DNA of 64,000 bases, taken from the NCBI GenBank assembly GCA_040954595.2, contig CM082577.2, positions 4,340,001-4,404,000 of the forward strand, written 5' to 3'. The position numbers and the translations under genes are program-made. Positions 14,901-25,500 of the stretch are shown here, in pieces. The notes under the pieces were generated by a model that ran no database searches, was not told the origin of the DNA, and saw only the letters and a list, made by a program, of their open reading frames with translations. This stretch comes from Balanoglossus misakiensis. Lineage: Eukaryota; Hemichordata. The first letter of the stretch is position 1. The number at the start of each line of letters is the position of its first letter.

Positions 14901-17900
14901 GCGACTGGACCTTAACTTTCAGGTAAGGAGCTTCAACCTTTGTTTTTAGTTCAACGTCCACAGTTTCTTTGTTTTTGTGTGAGTGCTCACGAACCCTCAG
15001 GACGCAGATGACTCTATATGTCTTCATGTCTTTTTCAGGTGTTCATTGGCCATTCGGAAAATGTTCAGAAGTTGTGTTTCACTCCAGATTCGCTTTCCTT
15101 GATAAGCATTGGCGAGGCCGTATTTGTTTGGGATTTCTACGGCACTGGCAGAGAAGCAGAACCGGTCGCCATGTAAGTAGATCTTTCAGAGTTGAAATGT
15201 ACATGTATGCCATGTCTGGTGTGTGTCATTGCTTTAGAGTTAGATCAAAGCGAACAGTGAAAATGAAAAAAAGATCCATTTTATTGTCAGTATCTATTCA
15301 TTGCTGTTTAGGACAATATGGCTTCTATGTAGATGTTACTTCATGTTTGTACAACACTCTTTTGGAATTCACCATTTCCCGGTCTTCTTCATTTGCTTAT
15401 TAGGGGCAGGACACCTGGCAAAAATTACATCACAGAGATAGAGGATGGTAAGATGACAGTGATATTAGCTTGATGTTGATATCATATTTGATTTCCAACT
15501 TTTTTGTTTGTTGGCTGTTTTCACTTGGAATTATTTTTTTGAAATTGTTAAATAAACAATCATTCACAGAATCCAGGCAGAGTTTCTTCAAAAGCCCCAA
15601 AAGACACAGTATGGAAATGGCCAAGTTGAGTCCCAGGAGTCAAATACCACAGCCGTCTGAACGTGTCTACATCAATGGTGTTGACGATACCAATGGCACA
15701 ATGGAAGGTAACTTTTACTTGAGAATGGTGCAGGGCTTTTTCCTGTATATGAAACAAACCTAGAGCAAAATGTAACGATTAGGTATTTCCTATCTGTACC
15801 AACTTAAATAACGACTTACATATCAATAATGGCAAATTCTATCTAGATGAATCAGAAGATGATGTCGCTGTCCTGGTCGGTCCAGAATTGCCAGACAAGA
15901 ATGAAGAGGAGTTGTCTGCCACGGAAACAGAAGATGTAAGTGTTCAAAATGTTGCTTTTGTGTACAGTATAGCCCAAATGACCGTGTGATCTTTGGTTTG
16001 GTGCATTATTCCATTGGTGGATAATTATTACAATATTAATGTGAAGCATTTAGGAAGTTCACAATGAACACTGTTTGTGGTTTGATATTCCAGGCTGAAG
16101 CAGGACCTGCGGAAAGGCTGGGGTCAAGTTCAAGGGTCAAACAGCACCGGCAGCTGCGGTCGCCGGAAAAGGTGCCCGCACCGATGGATCTTGACCCGTC
16201 GGAGAGATCCGGCGTCTCCCACAGACCTCGTGTGATGAAGCACTTCCAGCAGAGAGAGAAACAATCACAAATGGCACAGGTAACATGTACATTGGTGTAG
16301 TGGTCTCAGCTCTGTCGTTGAAGTAGTGGTGTATACTTGCCGAAAGCAAGTTGCATTCCATGAATAGTGAACACTGCTTATGTTCTCATGGAACATGTTA
16401 CATAGCAGTGACTTGAATCATACAGCCCAGTCACTTTGTTAAGCAACCTCTCTGCTGAATTCGAGTTAAACGTATTTCTGTGTTCATCGTCGATCTTGGC
16501 ATTTCAGAGACGGTACACAGCAGCAGCGAGTCAGGCGGGATTGAAACTGAAATCGCTGATCGGTTACAACGGCAACGGCCGGGGCAACATGGTTTGGCAT
16601 CCGGACTCCGGCTTGTTCGCCTACTCCAGTGGATGTGTCATTGTCATCGAGGATTTGCATGCTGGTACTCAGAAACACCTGCTAGGTAAATGACCAATTG
16701 TGATCGTCCAGGGCGCGCCGCACAGTGGTGGTGTGCATGGGAGATTTGCTGTGCCTCTGCGTGTATGTGTGTGTGCATGTTTCTGTGTGTGTCTGTGTCC
16801 ACATACATGTAATTAGAGTCTGGTTATAGTTTCTGCTTTTGTAACTAGGCCAGTGGGTTCTGTTACCTTAACAACTCTTTGCATGGACTGGGAGATTGAC
16901 ATTTGCCCCTGTGCATGTCTATAGGTCTTTCTTACTCTCTTTATCTGACCTCTACTCTGCACATTTCAGCCATATATGGGTGTATGTAAATTGGAGGTGA
17001 CAGTGTACCTTTAATATCCTGGTATGTGCTGTATTTCAAAGATGAACATTATCTCTTTCTTCACAGGCCACATAGAAGAAATCTCAACCATGGCACTGCA
17101 ACATGACGCCCAGGTGCTATCATCTGCCTCGGGTGCACACGGTCTGACGGCCAGTCAGATCTGTCTGTGGGACGTTGCAGCCGGGATTTGCAAGAAGGTG
17201 TTGTCGTACCATGAATACGACATGGTGTGCCTGGCATATTCCAGAGACGATAGGTTTCTAGTGTCTGTAGGTAAGTGGCAGGTCTTGATCGAAATTTTTG
17301 AAAATATGTTATAAAAGTTAATTTATACACCAAATCAATTAAAAAAACCAACTTCCATAATGACATTTACCTTCATCTTCGTACTTGCATCCCACAGGTG
17401 ATTATCGTGAGTGTTCCATCGTCGTGTGGAACACCGCCGACTACAGCGTGCTGGCTGCCTCCAAGACAGCGTTACCCGTGCACGAGCTGCGTTGGGATCC
17501 GTACTCGCCAAACGAGTTTGTGTCTGTCGGTGCTCGGGGCACCGTTCTCTTCTGGCTGCTGGACGAAACCCACCAGCAGTGCAGTCTGAACGTGCACGAA
17601 GCTGATGTGCCCGAGGAATTGATGGAGTCACACCTGAAGGTAATACCTCAGTCAGTAATATTTGCTCAGATTATGCAAACCCTTTCAGCACAATGACTTA
17701 ATCCTACCTCATCCTGCACCACCCATGATTGGCCAGAACGGGCCATGTGACACTATACACCAACTTTCCCATGGGAAATAGTCACAACTCAACTCACAGC
17801 AAGATCATGTCTATCAACCTGCATTTTGCCTTGAAAAGTTTCTCTCTGCATGGATTGCACCAGCATAGTCATGACCTTTATGCCATGCTTTATGTTCTCT

Positions 17901-20900
17901 GTGTTTTCTTTGACAGGCCCTGGGCGATACAGAATTCACCAGCGTTGCCTTTGGGGGAGACAGCGTCCTCTATGTCGGGTCGAACACTGGCGTCCTGTCG
18001 GCCTGGGACACGAGGCACAACACGTGCTTCATGCACTGGGATGCTGACTCGGCTGAAATCAGTAAGTCTCTCGTAGTTGTATGCCAATAAGGTATGACAA
18101 TGAGGCGCTAAGTTGGCTAACCCAGGCTGGCTTTCCTGGTTAACCCAGTGCTGACCCAGTTGGAAACGTAGAACTCCGATCTGTACTGTTGATTTACCGT
18201 TCTTTGTTTCGTGTCCTTTCTCCACAGCTGCTATCTGCAGCAAGTTTGGCAGCAGTCACATCATCACAGGCAGCGCCTCCAGAAATCTACGGCTGTGGTC
18301 CGTCTACGGCGTCAGTGACATGAGATTAAACCCCAGTAACCTCTACAACTGGTAATCAATAGTATTTAGTTACGATAAGATTCCATTGACGATAGAACAC
18401 AAAGTGTATCTGAAAATTTCAGACAGATTAGATTATTGTGCTACCTGTGAACGTATATATGGCATTTGAAAACCGTCACTACACTACCGGTAAGTGGTAG
18501 CTGTGTATTTGTGTGTTGCATTTTTCCGGACACTGAATATTGGTAATTGTTGATTATTTCAGCACGCCAGGAAAAGGCCTCGTCATGGAAGATGAGATGG
18601 CCCTGGATGGAGGGATAACCAGTGCCGGATTTGACGACACCTTGGATATGGGAATTGTGGGCACGACAGCCGGCACGCTCTGGTACATCAACTGGATTGA
18701 GAGGACCAGCATTAGACTTGTCAGCAGCCATGTTAATTTGGTAAGTGGGTCACATCCTGAGAAACAAATAAGAATAAGACAACCTCTATTGATTTTAGTC
18801 CTCATTGTGGTCATGGCCACTCTTTAGATTTGTGGTTTTGACCATTGCATATCCAGAATTCATCAGACTTGTGTGACGATTTTTGGTCATGTTACTTTCA
18901 CAGGTGAATGACATTGTATTCAATGATAGTGAGCAGTACTTTGCCAGCTGTGCTGACGACGGAAGTCTGAAAGTGTGGTCCATGAACGACATGGAACAGA
19001 AGCTGCAGTTCCAAGTGGCAGATCAGGTAATTCATCTCAGGAACTGTCATTTTGTCACGATTGGAGTAAGTCAGGATGACTCATTAGCAACATTTGGCAT
19101 CAATCCATAATCAAGATATCCTCTATCAAAATGTTGTGCTTGTAGCACACTGGGATCAACTGGGTGGCATTTTGCATGAGCTTTTCAAGGCATGTAGTCC
19201 CCCACATCTTAAATAAGTGAAGAAAACACATGGCTGTTGACAGGTGCCTGTGACTAGACTTTCTACACCTGACTGTGTTATACACTGTCACAAAATTATA
19301 CAATGAAATAACCTGGAAAAGTTGACCCAGTATCGATTTCCAGGAAGTGTATACCTCAGGAACGAGTGATACTGTCACTCTAATAAGTTTTTGTAGTTTT
19401 TGAACAAGTATTAAGAGATTTTTGTGTTCACCTTTTCAATTTCTCTCCCCTAAGGCATGCACCTGTTTGGCATTCAGTCCGGACGGCAGTTCTGCGTCCG
19501 ACAAATCAACCGACGTGTCTCAGAGCACAGATCTTGACGTGCCGTCGCCGACGCCGCAGAAGATCGCGGCTGGCTACAGCGACGGAACCGTGCGAGTGTT
19601 TGACTTGAAGAAAGTCGACATGATTCTGAAGATGCATTCTCATTCAGTGGCCGTCACTAAGGTGGTGTTCTCTCCCGACGGTAAGTCCGTAGTCGTAGAA
19701 AAAATTGTTGGTGTCACTGGACAGACATCTGATGTAGCTTTGTGTCTTGGGGTTTTCTCGACAAATAAGAAATAAGATGGACAGTAAGGTGGTGATGTGA
19801 GGCTGATACAGAAAAATCAATTAAAAACATACAAATTAGATGGTTAATTGTTAGTATTTGTTTCTCCTCTACAGGCGCAGTGATTCTGTCCGGTGGTAGT
19901 GATGGCCTGATAGCCGTCAGCAGTCCGGCCACTGGCATGACCATCCGTGTGATAAGTGACCACAAGGGGGCGCCCATCACTGACATGCATGTCACATCAA
20001 AACATGTGAGTCTACACTATCGAAATTACTTACTTTAGGTCTCATCGACACCACAGGCAGTACACCCTAACAAACACATGCCTACAGTTAACATGTCTCT
20101 CCTCCACTCAGGAAATCTGCGACAATAGCCTACCGGCGACAACTGTGTGGTTGGCAGCCAGTGCGGACAGGAGAGTCAGCGTTTGGGTGGCTGACTGGTC
20201 CAAGGATTCGTGCGAACTGATGGACTGGCTGACGTTCCCTGCCCCGGCATTTACTCCAGACGGCGCACCCATCAGGAAAGGAGACATTGTAAGTGCCCAA
20301 CCAATCATCAAATGTATAAAGAAAAGAGCTCAGAAGTCGGTCAGGCAGAAGTAAAATTATCGCTTAATTGTACACCACAGTCTATAAAAAGAAATAACAC
20401 AGACTGTTGCATAGTTTAACAAGCGTGAATCCCAGGCCATGATTCTGTTGTTTAAGTTCATGATTGTGGTAAGACTTAATTACAACTAATTATGAAATGA
20501 CCGTTCGTTGATTCACTCCCTACCAGTCGAGCTACAGACTACTTCCGCCCAGCTTGGCCAGATTCTCGCCTAGTGAGCCGGACATCATCATCTACGCTGG
20601 TTACGGAATGCAGAAACAGATCCAGTTCTACAGCATGTCGCAGAGGAAGGTCAGTATTGAAGTTGAAGGTGTCATCATCATGTAACGGGCACCGTCATGG
20701 TCATAGCAGGTTCAATGTCAGAGTCAGACGAGCTTTATTGCTTTCCAATAAAGTGATTGGATCTGATTATACAAACGAAATAGGGAAAGGGGCCACGGTA
20801 TTTTAATGAACTGTTAACAAAACCCACTCTTTGCTATTTCAATAAAATTGACACTTTCAAGTTTCATTAAAATCTCAGAACTTGAGGGGAATCGCCATCC

Positions 20901-21359
20901 CCCACTCCCACCCAAAGCTTTGTAAAAATATAACATGGATTGGAAATAATCTCTTCATTTTCCTCTTCCAGGTTATTCGCACGGCTGCACTGACACACTG
21001 GGCCACGGATCTTGCTGTCTCCCCGTCAGGACATGTGATCGCGACAGGAGCTAGTGGTAAGACTTGCCTTAATTTCCTTCTATGTGTTTTTTTAAAAAAC
21101 AGCTTTAAAGGGTGGCTCCTTGGAGTAAACTCAACCGACAGACATATTTTAAAAAAATCAACACTTGAAGTCACAATACTGCTTTTTATTTCGTCCATGC
21201 ACAGAACGTTTGGTGAAATTGATCGATTACTACGAGGGCAGCTTCCAGGACTTCACTGGTCACAACGACACGGTCAGTCTCGTCGCGTTCTCGCCGTCCG
21301 GCAGATTCCTTCTCAGCGTTGGGTACAACGAGATCATCGCCTGGGAGGTGGCCATCTGA
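422..21359 (+). CDS. WDR90: WDR90 (POC16) orthologue, 38 coding exons
   Basis: WDR90/POC16 is a centriolar microtubule-wall protein needed for centriole integrity and ciliogenesis (family knowledge). Coding exons read from splice sites: 422-513, 2153-2468, 2682-2976, 7149-7275, 8528-8587, 9231-9386, 10038-10097, 10468-10536, 10657-10767, 10973-11118, 11398-11455, 11652-11770, 11960-12121, 12428-12546, 12714-12830, 12966-13201, 13535-13674, 13821-14079, 14343-14510, 14794-14922, 15039-15172, 15404-15447, 15570-15707, 15847-15935, 16094-16279, 16508-16685, 17067-17270, 17398-17639, 17917-18061, 18228-18351, 18563-18740, 18904-19026, 19455-19680, 19875-20005, 20112-20288, 20527-20649, 20972-21056, 21205-21359. 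Every junction keeps phase to TGA at 21357. The total is about 1873 residues, slightly longer than human WDR90 (about 1750). Diagnostic matches include WQHPF, IQLPKSSTQSLGLTGRY-like, FKEFKST.TWLQFP, VGTTAGTLW and GHDN/GHND-type WD motifs. The first coding base lies at or before the window edge. Confidence 0.95.
514..2152 (+). other. WDR90 intron, nothing recognised
   Basis: Intron of 1639 bp between GTGAGT at 514 and the TTGCAG acceptor ending at 2152. It contains short open frames on both strands, but I see no domain, repeat or RNA in it. Confidence 0.7.
2977..7148 (+). other. 4.2-kb WDR90 intron with possible regulatory blocks
   Basis: This is the longest WDR90 intron. Two high-complexity stretches, about 3430-3700 and 4270-4720, look unlike the AT-rich surroundings. 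They share the 12-mer TAGAGAGGGGAT (about 3453 and 4398) and carry homeodomain-type words (TAATTA, TTTATGGC, CTAATC). No open frame there looks coding. Enhancer function is a guess. Confidence 0.35.
7149..10097 (+). CDS. WDR90: WDR90 exons encoding the first linker
   Basis: Exons 7149-7275, 8528-8587, 9231-9386 and 10038-10097 encode about residues 236-369. The sequence is polar, serine/proline-rich and then acidic/histidine-rich (VFAHPDDD, HRHHDD). It has no recognisable domain and resembles the poorly conserved spacer between the CFA20 domain and WD40 repeats in vertebrate WDR90. Assignment rests on open frame and phase continuity across clean acceptors and donors, because sequence conservation is low. 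The two 60-nt exons (8528-8587, 10038-10097) are phase 0 on both sides, so either could be skipped without a frameshift. Confidence 0.72.
7276..10037 (+). other. Three medium WDR90 introns
   Basis: Introns 7276-8527, 8588-9230 and 9387-10037 hold no recognised gene or RNA. The first contains a run of 19 G at 8389-8407, a likely slippage-prone and assembly-uncertain site. The second ends in AT-rich sequence before the acceptor at 9230. Confidence 0.6.
8389..8407. repeat. Run of 19 G
   Basis: Homopolymer in a WDR90 intron; its length is likely unreliable in assembly. Confidence 0.95.
10468..15172 (+). CDS. WDR90: WDR90 exons encoding the first WD40 block
   Basis: Fourteen exons from 10468-10536 to 15039-15172 encode about residues 370-1025. 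WD motifs visible include GHTDKVSALAF, SCGRDNVRLWRV, TGSDDGYLRLWPLDF, SSDHTIRIWDL, YACTKSGHIFEID, DKVVKVWDY and GHSENVQKL...VFVWDF, consistent with two or more seven-bladed propellers in tandem. The match to human WDR90 runs without large gaps, including LRRIVGFGG (human LKGVIGFGG), GVGKD and LDSAV-like. These blades are taken to be protein-interaction surfaces; no enzymatic residues are expected. Confidence 0.93.
15404..16279 (+). CDS. WDR90: WDR90 exons encoding the central disordered linker
   Basis: Exons 15404-15447, 15570-15707, 15847-15935 and 16094-16279 encode about residues 1026-1177. The stretch is acidic and low in hydrophobics (DESEDDVAVLVG, NEEELSATETEDV), then basic/proline-rich (RQLRSPEKVPAP). 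It sits where human WDR90 has its own non-conserved insert between propeller groups. The 44-nt exon 15404-15447 is unusually short. It is supported by TAG acceptor and GTAAGA donor sites and by exact phase fit. Confidence 0.8.
16508..21359 (+). CDS. WDR90: WDR90 exons encoding the second WD40 block and C terminus
   Basis: Thirteen exons from 16508-16685 to 21205-21359 encode about residues 1178-1873. Conserved landmarks include LKSLIGYNGNGRGNMVWHPDSG (human LKAVVGYSGNGRANMVWRPDTG), GHIEEISTMAL, the SASG...QICLWDV blade, VGTTAGTLWYINW, SCADDGSLKVWS, AAGYSDGTVRVFD, GAPITDMHVTSK, LWLAASADRRVSVWVADW and a terminal GHNDTVSLVAFSPSGRFLLSVGYNEIIAWEV. The stop TGA follows two residues after the last blade, matching the human end (NEILVWEVPGL). 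Confidence 0.95.
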
Positions 21360-21550
21360 ACTTCAAGCAGTGAAATCACACTTTCTTAAACCCTTGCTTC
21401 TTGACCTCATGGCGACCTGTGACATCATTCAGTTGGAAATCTGTTTCTGTCAACTTTCTTTCTTACAACTCGTATCTCCTTCAGACACATGCGTACTACA
21501 TGAACTAATATAGCATGTGGAAGATCACTTCTATAGATATCTATGTATAT

Positions 21551-21556
21551 ATTAAA
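21551..21556 (+). terminator. WDR90: ATTAAA, possible proximal poly(A) signal of WDR90
   Basis: ATTAAA lies about 190 bp after the WDR90 stop in AT-rich 3' sequence. It is the commonest variant poly(A) hexamer and would give a shorter 3' UTR than the AATAAA at 21767. Confidence 0.4.
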
Positions 21557-21764
21557 GCTTAGTTGTTCATGCATTCTCATTTTCCACTGCCTCAAACTTT
21601 TGTGTGATGTGATTTGCTTTCTCTGAAATTACTTTCTTTAGCCGTCTTGTATATATGATTGAAGTCATGTATTACTGCCACTGAGAATTTAAGCTCATGT
21701 TGTTACTTTATATCTGTGTGTTAAATGCCAGTTTGAGTGCATTTAAATATGATGTAATATTTAA

Positions 21765-21905
21765 GCAATAAAACACCCCCAGCCATGGTATATCACGAGA
21801 TTTTGACCAGTTCACGACATATACGCACGAGCGATAGCGAGTGCGTATATGGAGTTGAACTGGTCAAAATCGAGTGGTATACCATGGCTGGGGGTGTTTT
21901 ATTGC
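21765..21905. repeat. 141-bp imperfect palindrome (foldback element)
   Basis: The left arm begins GCAATAAAACACCCCC and the right arm ends GGGGGTGTTTTATTGC. Inner segments also pair: CAGCCATGGTATA with TATACCATGGCTG, TTTTGACCAGTTC with GAACTGGTCAAAA, and CATATACGCAC with GTGCGTATATG, around a short centre near 21835. Several mismatches and small asymmetries show it is imperfect. It may be a foldback transposon or solo terminal repeats, and it directly abuts the MITE-like element to its right. Confidence 0.85.
21767..21772 (+). terminator. WDR90: AATAAA, possible distal poly(A) signal of WDR90
   Basis: Canonical AATAAA about 410 bp after the WDR90 stop. It lies inside the left arm of a 141-bp palindrome, so an RNA reading through would fold into a long hairpin. 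Whether this or the upstream ATTAAA is used cannot be told from sequence. Confidence 0.45.
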
Positions 21906-22076
21906 TATTATATTATGCCAGTATATTGAAACTTTGCATAAAACATTTTAAAAAGGCATTTTCTTTAACTATGATATATGACTGTGGTATATGGCTAATA
22001 TATCACGGTCACGTGTCGTGTCTCGACCAATCAAATAGTGTGATTTACACCATCAATATACTGGTATAATATAATA
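21906..22076. mobile_element. MITE-like element with 24-bp terminal inverted repeats
   Basis: Positions 21906-21929 and 22053-22076 are inverted copies with a single mismatch. They bound a 171-bp AT-rich interior with no coding capacity. Size, composition and ends fit a non-autonomous DNA transposon. I cannot define the target-site duplication with confidence because the left end touches the palindrome at 21905; the two may be parts of one composite insertion. Confidence 0.65.
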
Positions 22077-22511
22077 AGGGATATAGTTTGTTTTAGAAAA
22101 TAAACCAATGTTTTGTGGTTGCATACTGTTGACTTTTCATGGTTTTATAGAATGAATGATGAGATGTTTTTTCTGTCACAGCCAATCCCCAATTCCGAGA
22201 TCTAATTTGTCCATCTGATAATAATTGCACCCACGGCAAATGTGAATAATATACAGATTAGGATAATCACCATTTGTGATAACAAATTTGATCAAGTAAT
22301 TTTTGATTCGGAATTAAAGAATAATTTTGGAGGTTTTTGTGTGTGCGTTTCCTGCATAGAGATAATTGTCACCGAAACTCATCGAAAATGTATTTTAAGG
22401 GAAAATTGCTTTCTGTTAAAAATGGATGACAGTGCCGGAACTTAACTTAATAAGAAATAATTAGATCTTCAACGTGGATCAATATAAGTTGAAAGGAGTG
22501 CAGTGGTGTTT
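22077..22511. other. Intergenic spacer upstream of the PAN-like gene
   Basis: About 435 bp of AT-rich sequence between the MITE-like element and the TATA box. Short open frames only; nothing recognised. Confidence 0.6.
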
Positions 22512-22546
22512 TATAAAACAAAGTGGCATAGCTCCTGCGTCAGAAC
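22512..22546 (+). promoter_or_regulatory. TATA box and initiator of the PAN-like gene
   Basis: TATAAAA at 22512-22518 is followed 30 bp later by TCAGAAC (22540-22546), whose A at 22542 is a fitting start site. The resulting 5' UTR would be only 30 nt before the ATG at 22572. Such a compact TATA-driven promoter suits a regulated, tissue-specific secreted product (inference). Confidence 0.65.
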
Positions 22547-22571
22547 TGGCGGGCTTTAAACCAATTTCGAG

Positions 22572-25500
22572 ATGAAGACCGTCATTTTTCAAATACTTTT
22601 ACTGGTACTATTGGGTACAGTATTCGGTAAGTTCTTTTATTTTATAATGTTTAAGACTCATTGGAATTTGACCAATGAGTATTTATTGTGTTTTGTGGTC
22701 GACTCTGGTTCCATAGGTCATGAAAATTGTCGAAAGATGAAAAATTCTCGACTTTGCGAAACTTGGTGATTTTGTCATTTTTGAACATTTTTCATGGGTT
22801 ATAGCTCATGAAAATCATCAAAAAATGGCAATTTTTCGTCTTAGCGAATTTTCAAAATTTCTTCATTTTTTAATAAAAATCATGGGTTATAGCTCATGAA
22901 AATCATCCCAAAATGACAATTTTTCGACTTTGCGAATTTTCAAAAATTCTTCATTTTTAAAAAAAAATCATGGGTTATAGCTCATGAAAATCATCCCAAA
23001 ATGACAATTTTTCGACTTTGCGAATTTTCGAAATTTCTTCATTTTTTAATAAAAATCATGGGTTATAGCTCATGAAAATCATCCCAAAATGACAATTTCT
23101 CGACTTTGCGGAATTTCAAAAGTTGGCCGATTTTTGAAAAAATCATGGGTTATAGCTCATGAAAATCATCCAAAAATGAGAATTTTTCGACTTTGCGGAA
23201 TTTCAAAATTTGGCCGATTTTTGAAAAAATCATGGGTTATAGCTCATGAAAATCATCCCAAAATGACAATTTTTCGACTTTGCGGAATTTCAAAAGTTGG
23301 CCGATTTTTGAAAAAATCATGGGTTATAGCTCATGAAAATAATCCAAAAATGAGAATTTTTCGACTTTGCGGAATTTAAAAATTTGGCCGATTTTTGAAA
23401 AAATCATGGGTTATAGCTCATGAAAATCATCCAAAAATGAGAATTTTTCGACTTTGCGGAATTTCAAAATATGGCCGATTTTTGAAAAAATCATGGGTTA
23501 TAGCTCATGAAAATCATCCAAAAATGAGAATTTTTCGACTTTGCGGAATTTCAAAAGTTGGCCGATTTTTGAAAAAAATCATGGGTTATAGCTCATGAAA
23601 ATCATCCAAAAATGAGAATTTTTCGACTTTGCGGAATTTCAAAATTTGGCCGATTTTTGAAAAAATCATGGGTTATAGCTCATGAAAATCATCCAAAAAT
23701 GAGAATTTTTCGACTTTGCGGAATTTCAAAATTTGGCCGATTTTTGAAAAAATCATGGGTTATAGCTCATGAAAATCACCCAAAAATGAGAATTTTTCGA
23801 CTTTGCGGAATTTCAAAATTTGGCCGATTTTTGAAAAAATTATGGGTTATAGCTCATGAAGATCATCCAAAAAAGAGAATTTTTCGACTTTGCGGAATTT
23901 CAAAATATGGCCGATTTTTGAAAAAATCATGGGTTATAGCTCATGAAAATCATCCAAAAATGAGAATTTTTCGACTTTGCGGAATTTCAAAAGTTGGCCT
24001 ATTTTTGAAAAAATCATGGGTTATAGCTCATGAAACTCATCCAAAAATGAGAATTTTTCGACTTTGCGGAATTTCAAAATTTGGCCAATTTTTGAAAAAA
24101 TCATGGGTTATAGCTCATGAAAATCATCCAAAAATGAGAATTTTTCGACTTTGCGGAATTTCAAAATTTGGCCGATTTTTGAAAAAATCATGGGGTATAG
24201 CTCATGAAATCATCCAAAAATGAGAATTTTTCGACTTTGCGGAATTTCAAAATTTGGCCGATTTTTGAAAAAATCATGGCTTATAGCTCATGAAAATCAT
24301 CCAAAAATGAGAATTTTTCGACTTTGCGGAATTTCAAAATTTGGCCGATTTTTGAAAAATCATGGGTTATAGCTCATGAAAATCATCCAAAAATGAGAAT
24401 TTTTCGACTTTGCGGAATTTCAAAAGTTGGCCGATTTTTGAAAAAATCATGGGTTATAGCTCATGAAAATCATATAAAAATGTGAATTTTTTGACTTTGC
24501 GGAATTTCAAAATTTGGCCGATTTTTGAAAAAATTATGGGTTATAGCTCATGAAAATCATCCAAAAATGAGAATTTTTCGACTTTGCGGAATTTCAAAAT
24601 ATGGCCGATTTTTGAAAAAATCATGGCTTATAGCTCATGAAAATCATCCAAAAATGAGAATTTTTCGACTTTGCGGAATTTCAAAATTTGGCCGATTTTT
24701 GAAAAAATCATGGGTTATAGCTCATGAAAATCATCCAAAAATGAGAATTTTTCGACTTTGCGGAATTTCAAAAGTTGGCCGATTTTTGAAAAAATCATGG
24801 GTTATAGCTCATGAAAATCATATAAAAATGTGAATTTTTTGACTTTGCGGAATTTCAAAATTTGGCCGATTTTTGAAAAAATTATGGGTTATAGCTCATG
24901 AAAACCATCCAAAAAAGAGAATTTTTCGACTTTGCGGAATTTCAAAATATGGCCGATTTTTGAAAAAATCATGGGTTATAGCTCATGAAAATCATCCAAA
25001 AATGAGAATTTTTCGACTTTGCGGAATTTCAAAAGTTGGCCTATTTTTGAAAAAATCAGGGGTTATAGCTCATGAAACTCATCCAAAAATGATAATTTTT
25101 CGACTTTGCGGAATTTCAAAATTTGGCCGTTTTTTGAAAAAATCATGGGTTATAGCTCATGAAAATCATCCAAAAATGAGAATATTTCGACTTTGCGGAA
25201 TTTCAAAAGTTGGCCGATTTTTGAAAAAATCATGGGGTATAGCTCATGAAAATCATCCAAAAATGAGAATTTTTCGACTTTGCGGAATTTCAAAAGTTGG
25301 CCGATTTTTGAAAAAAATCATGGGTTATAGCTCATGAAAATCATCCAAAAATGAGAATTTTTCGACTTTGCGGAATTTCAAAATTTGGCCGATTTTTGAA
25401 AAAATCATGGGTTATAGCTCATGAAAATCATCCAAAAATGAGAATTTTTCGACTTTGCGGAATTTCAAAATTTGGCCGATTTTTGAAAAAATCATGGGTT

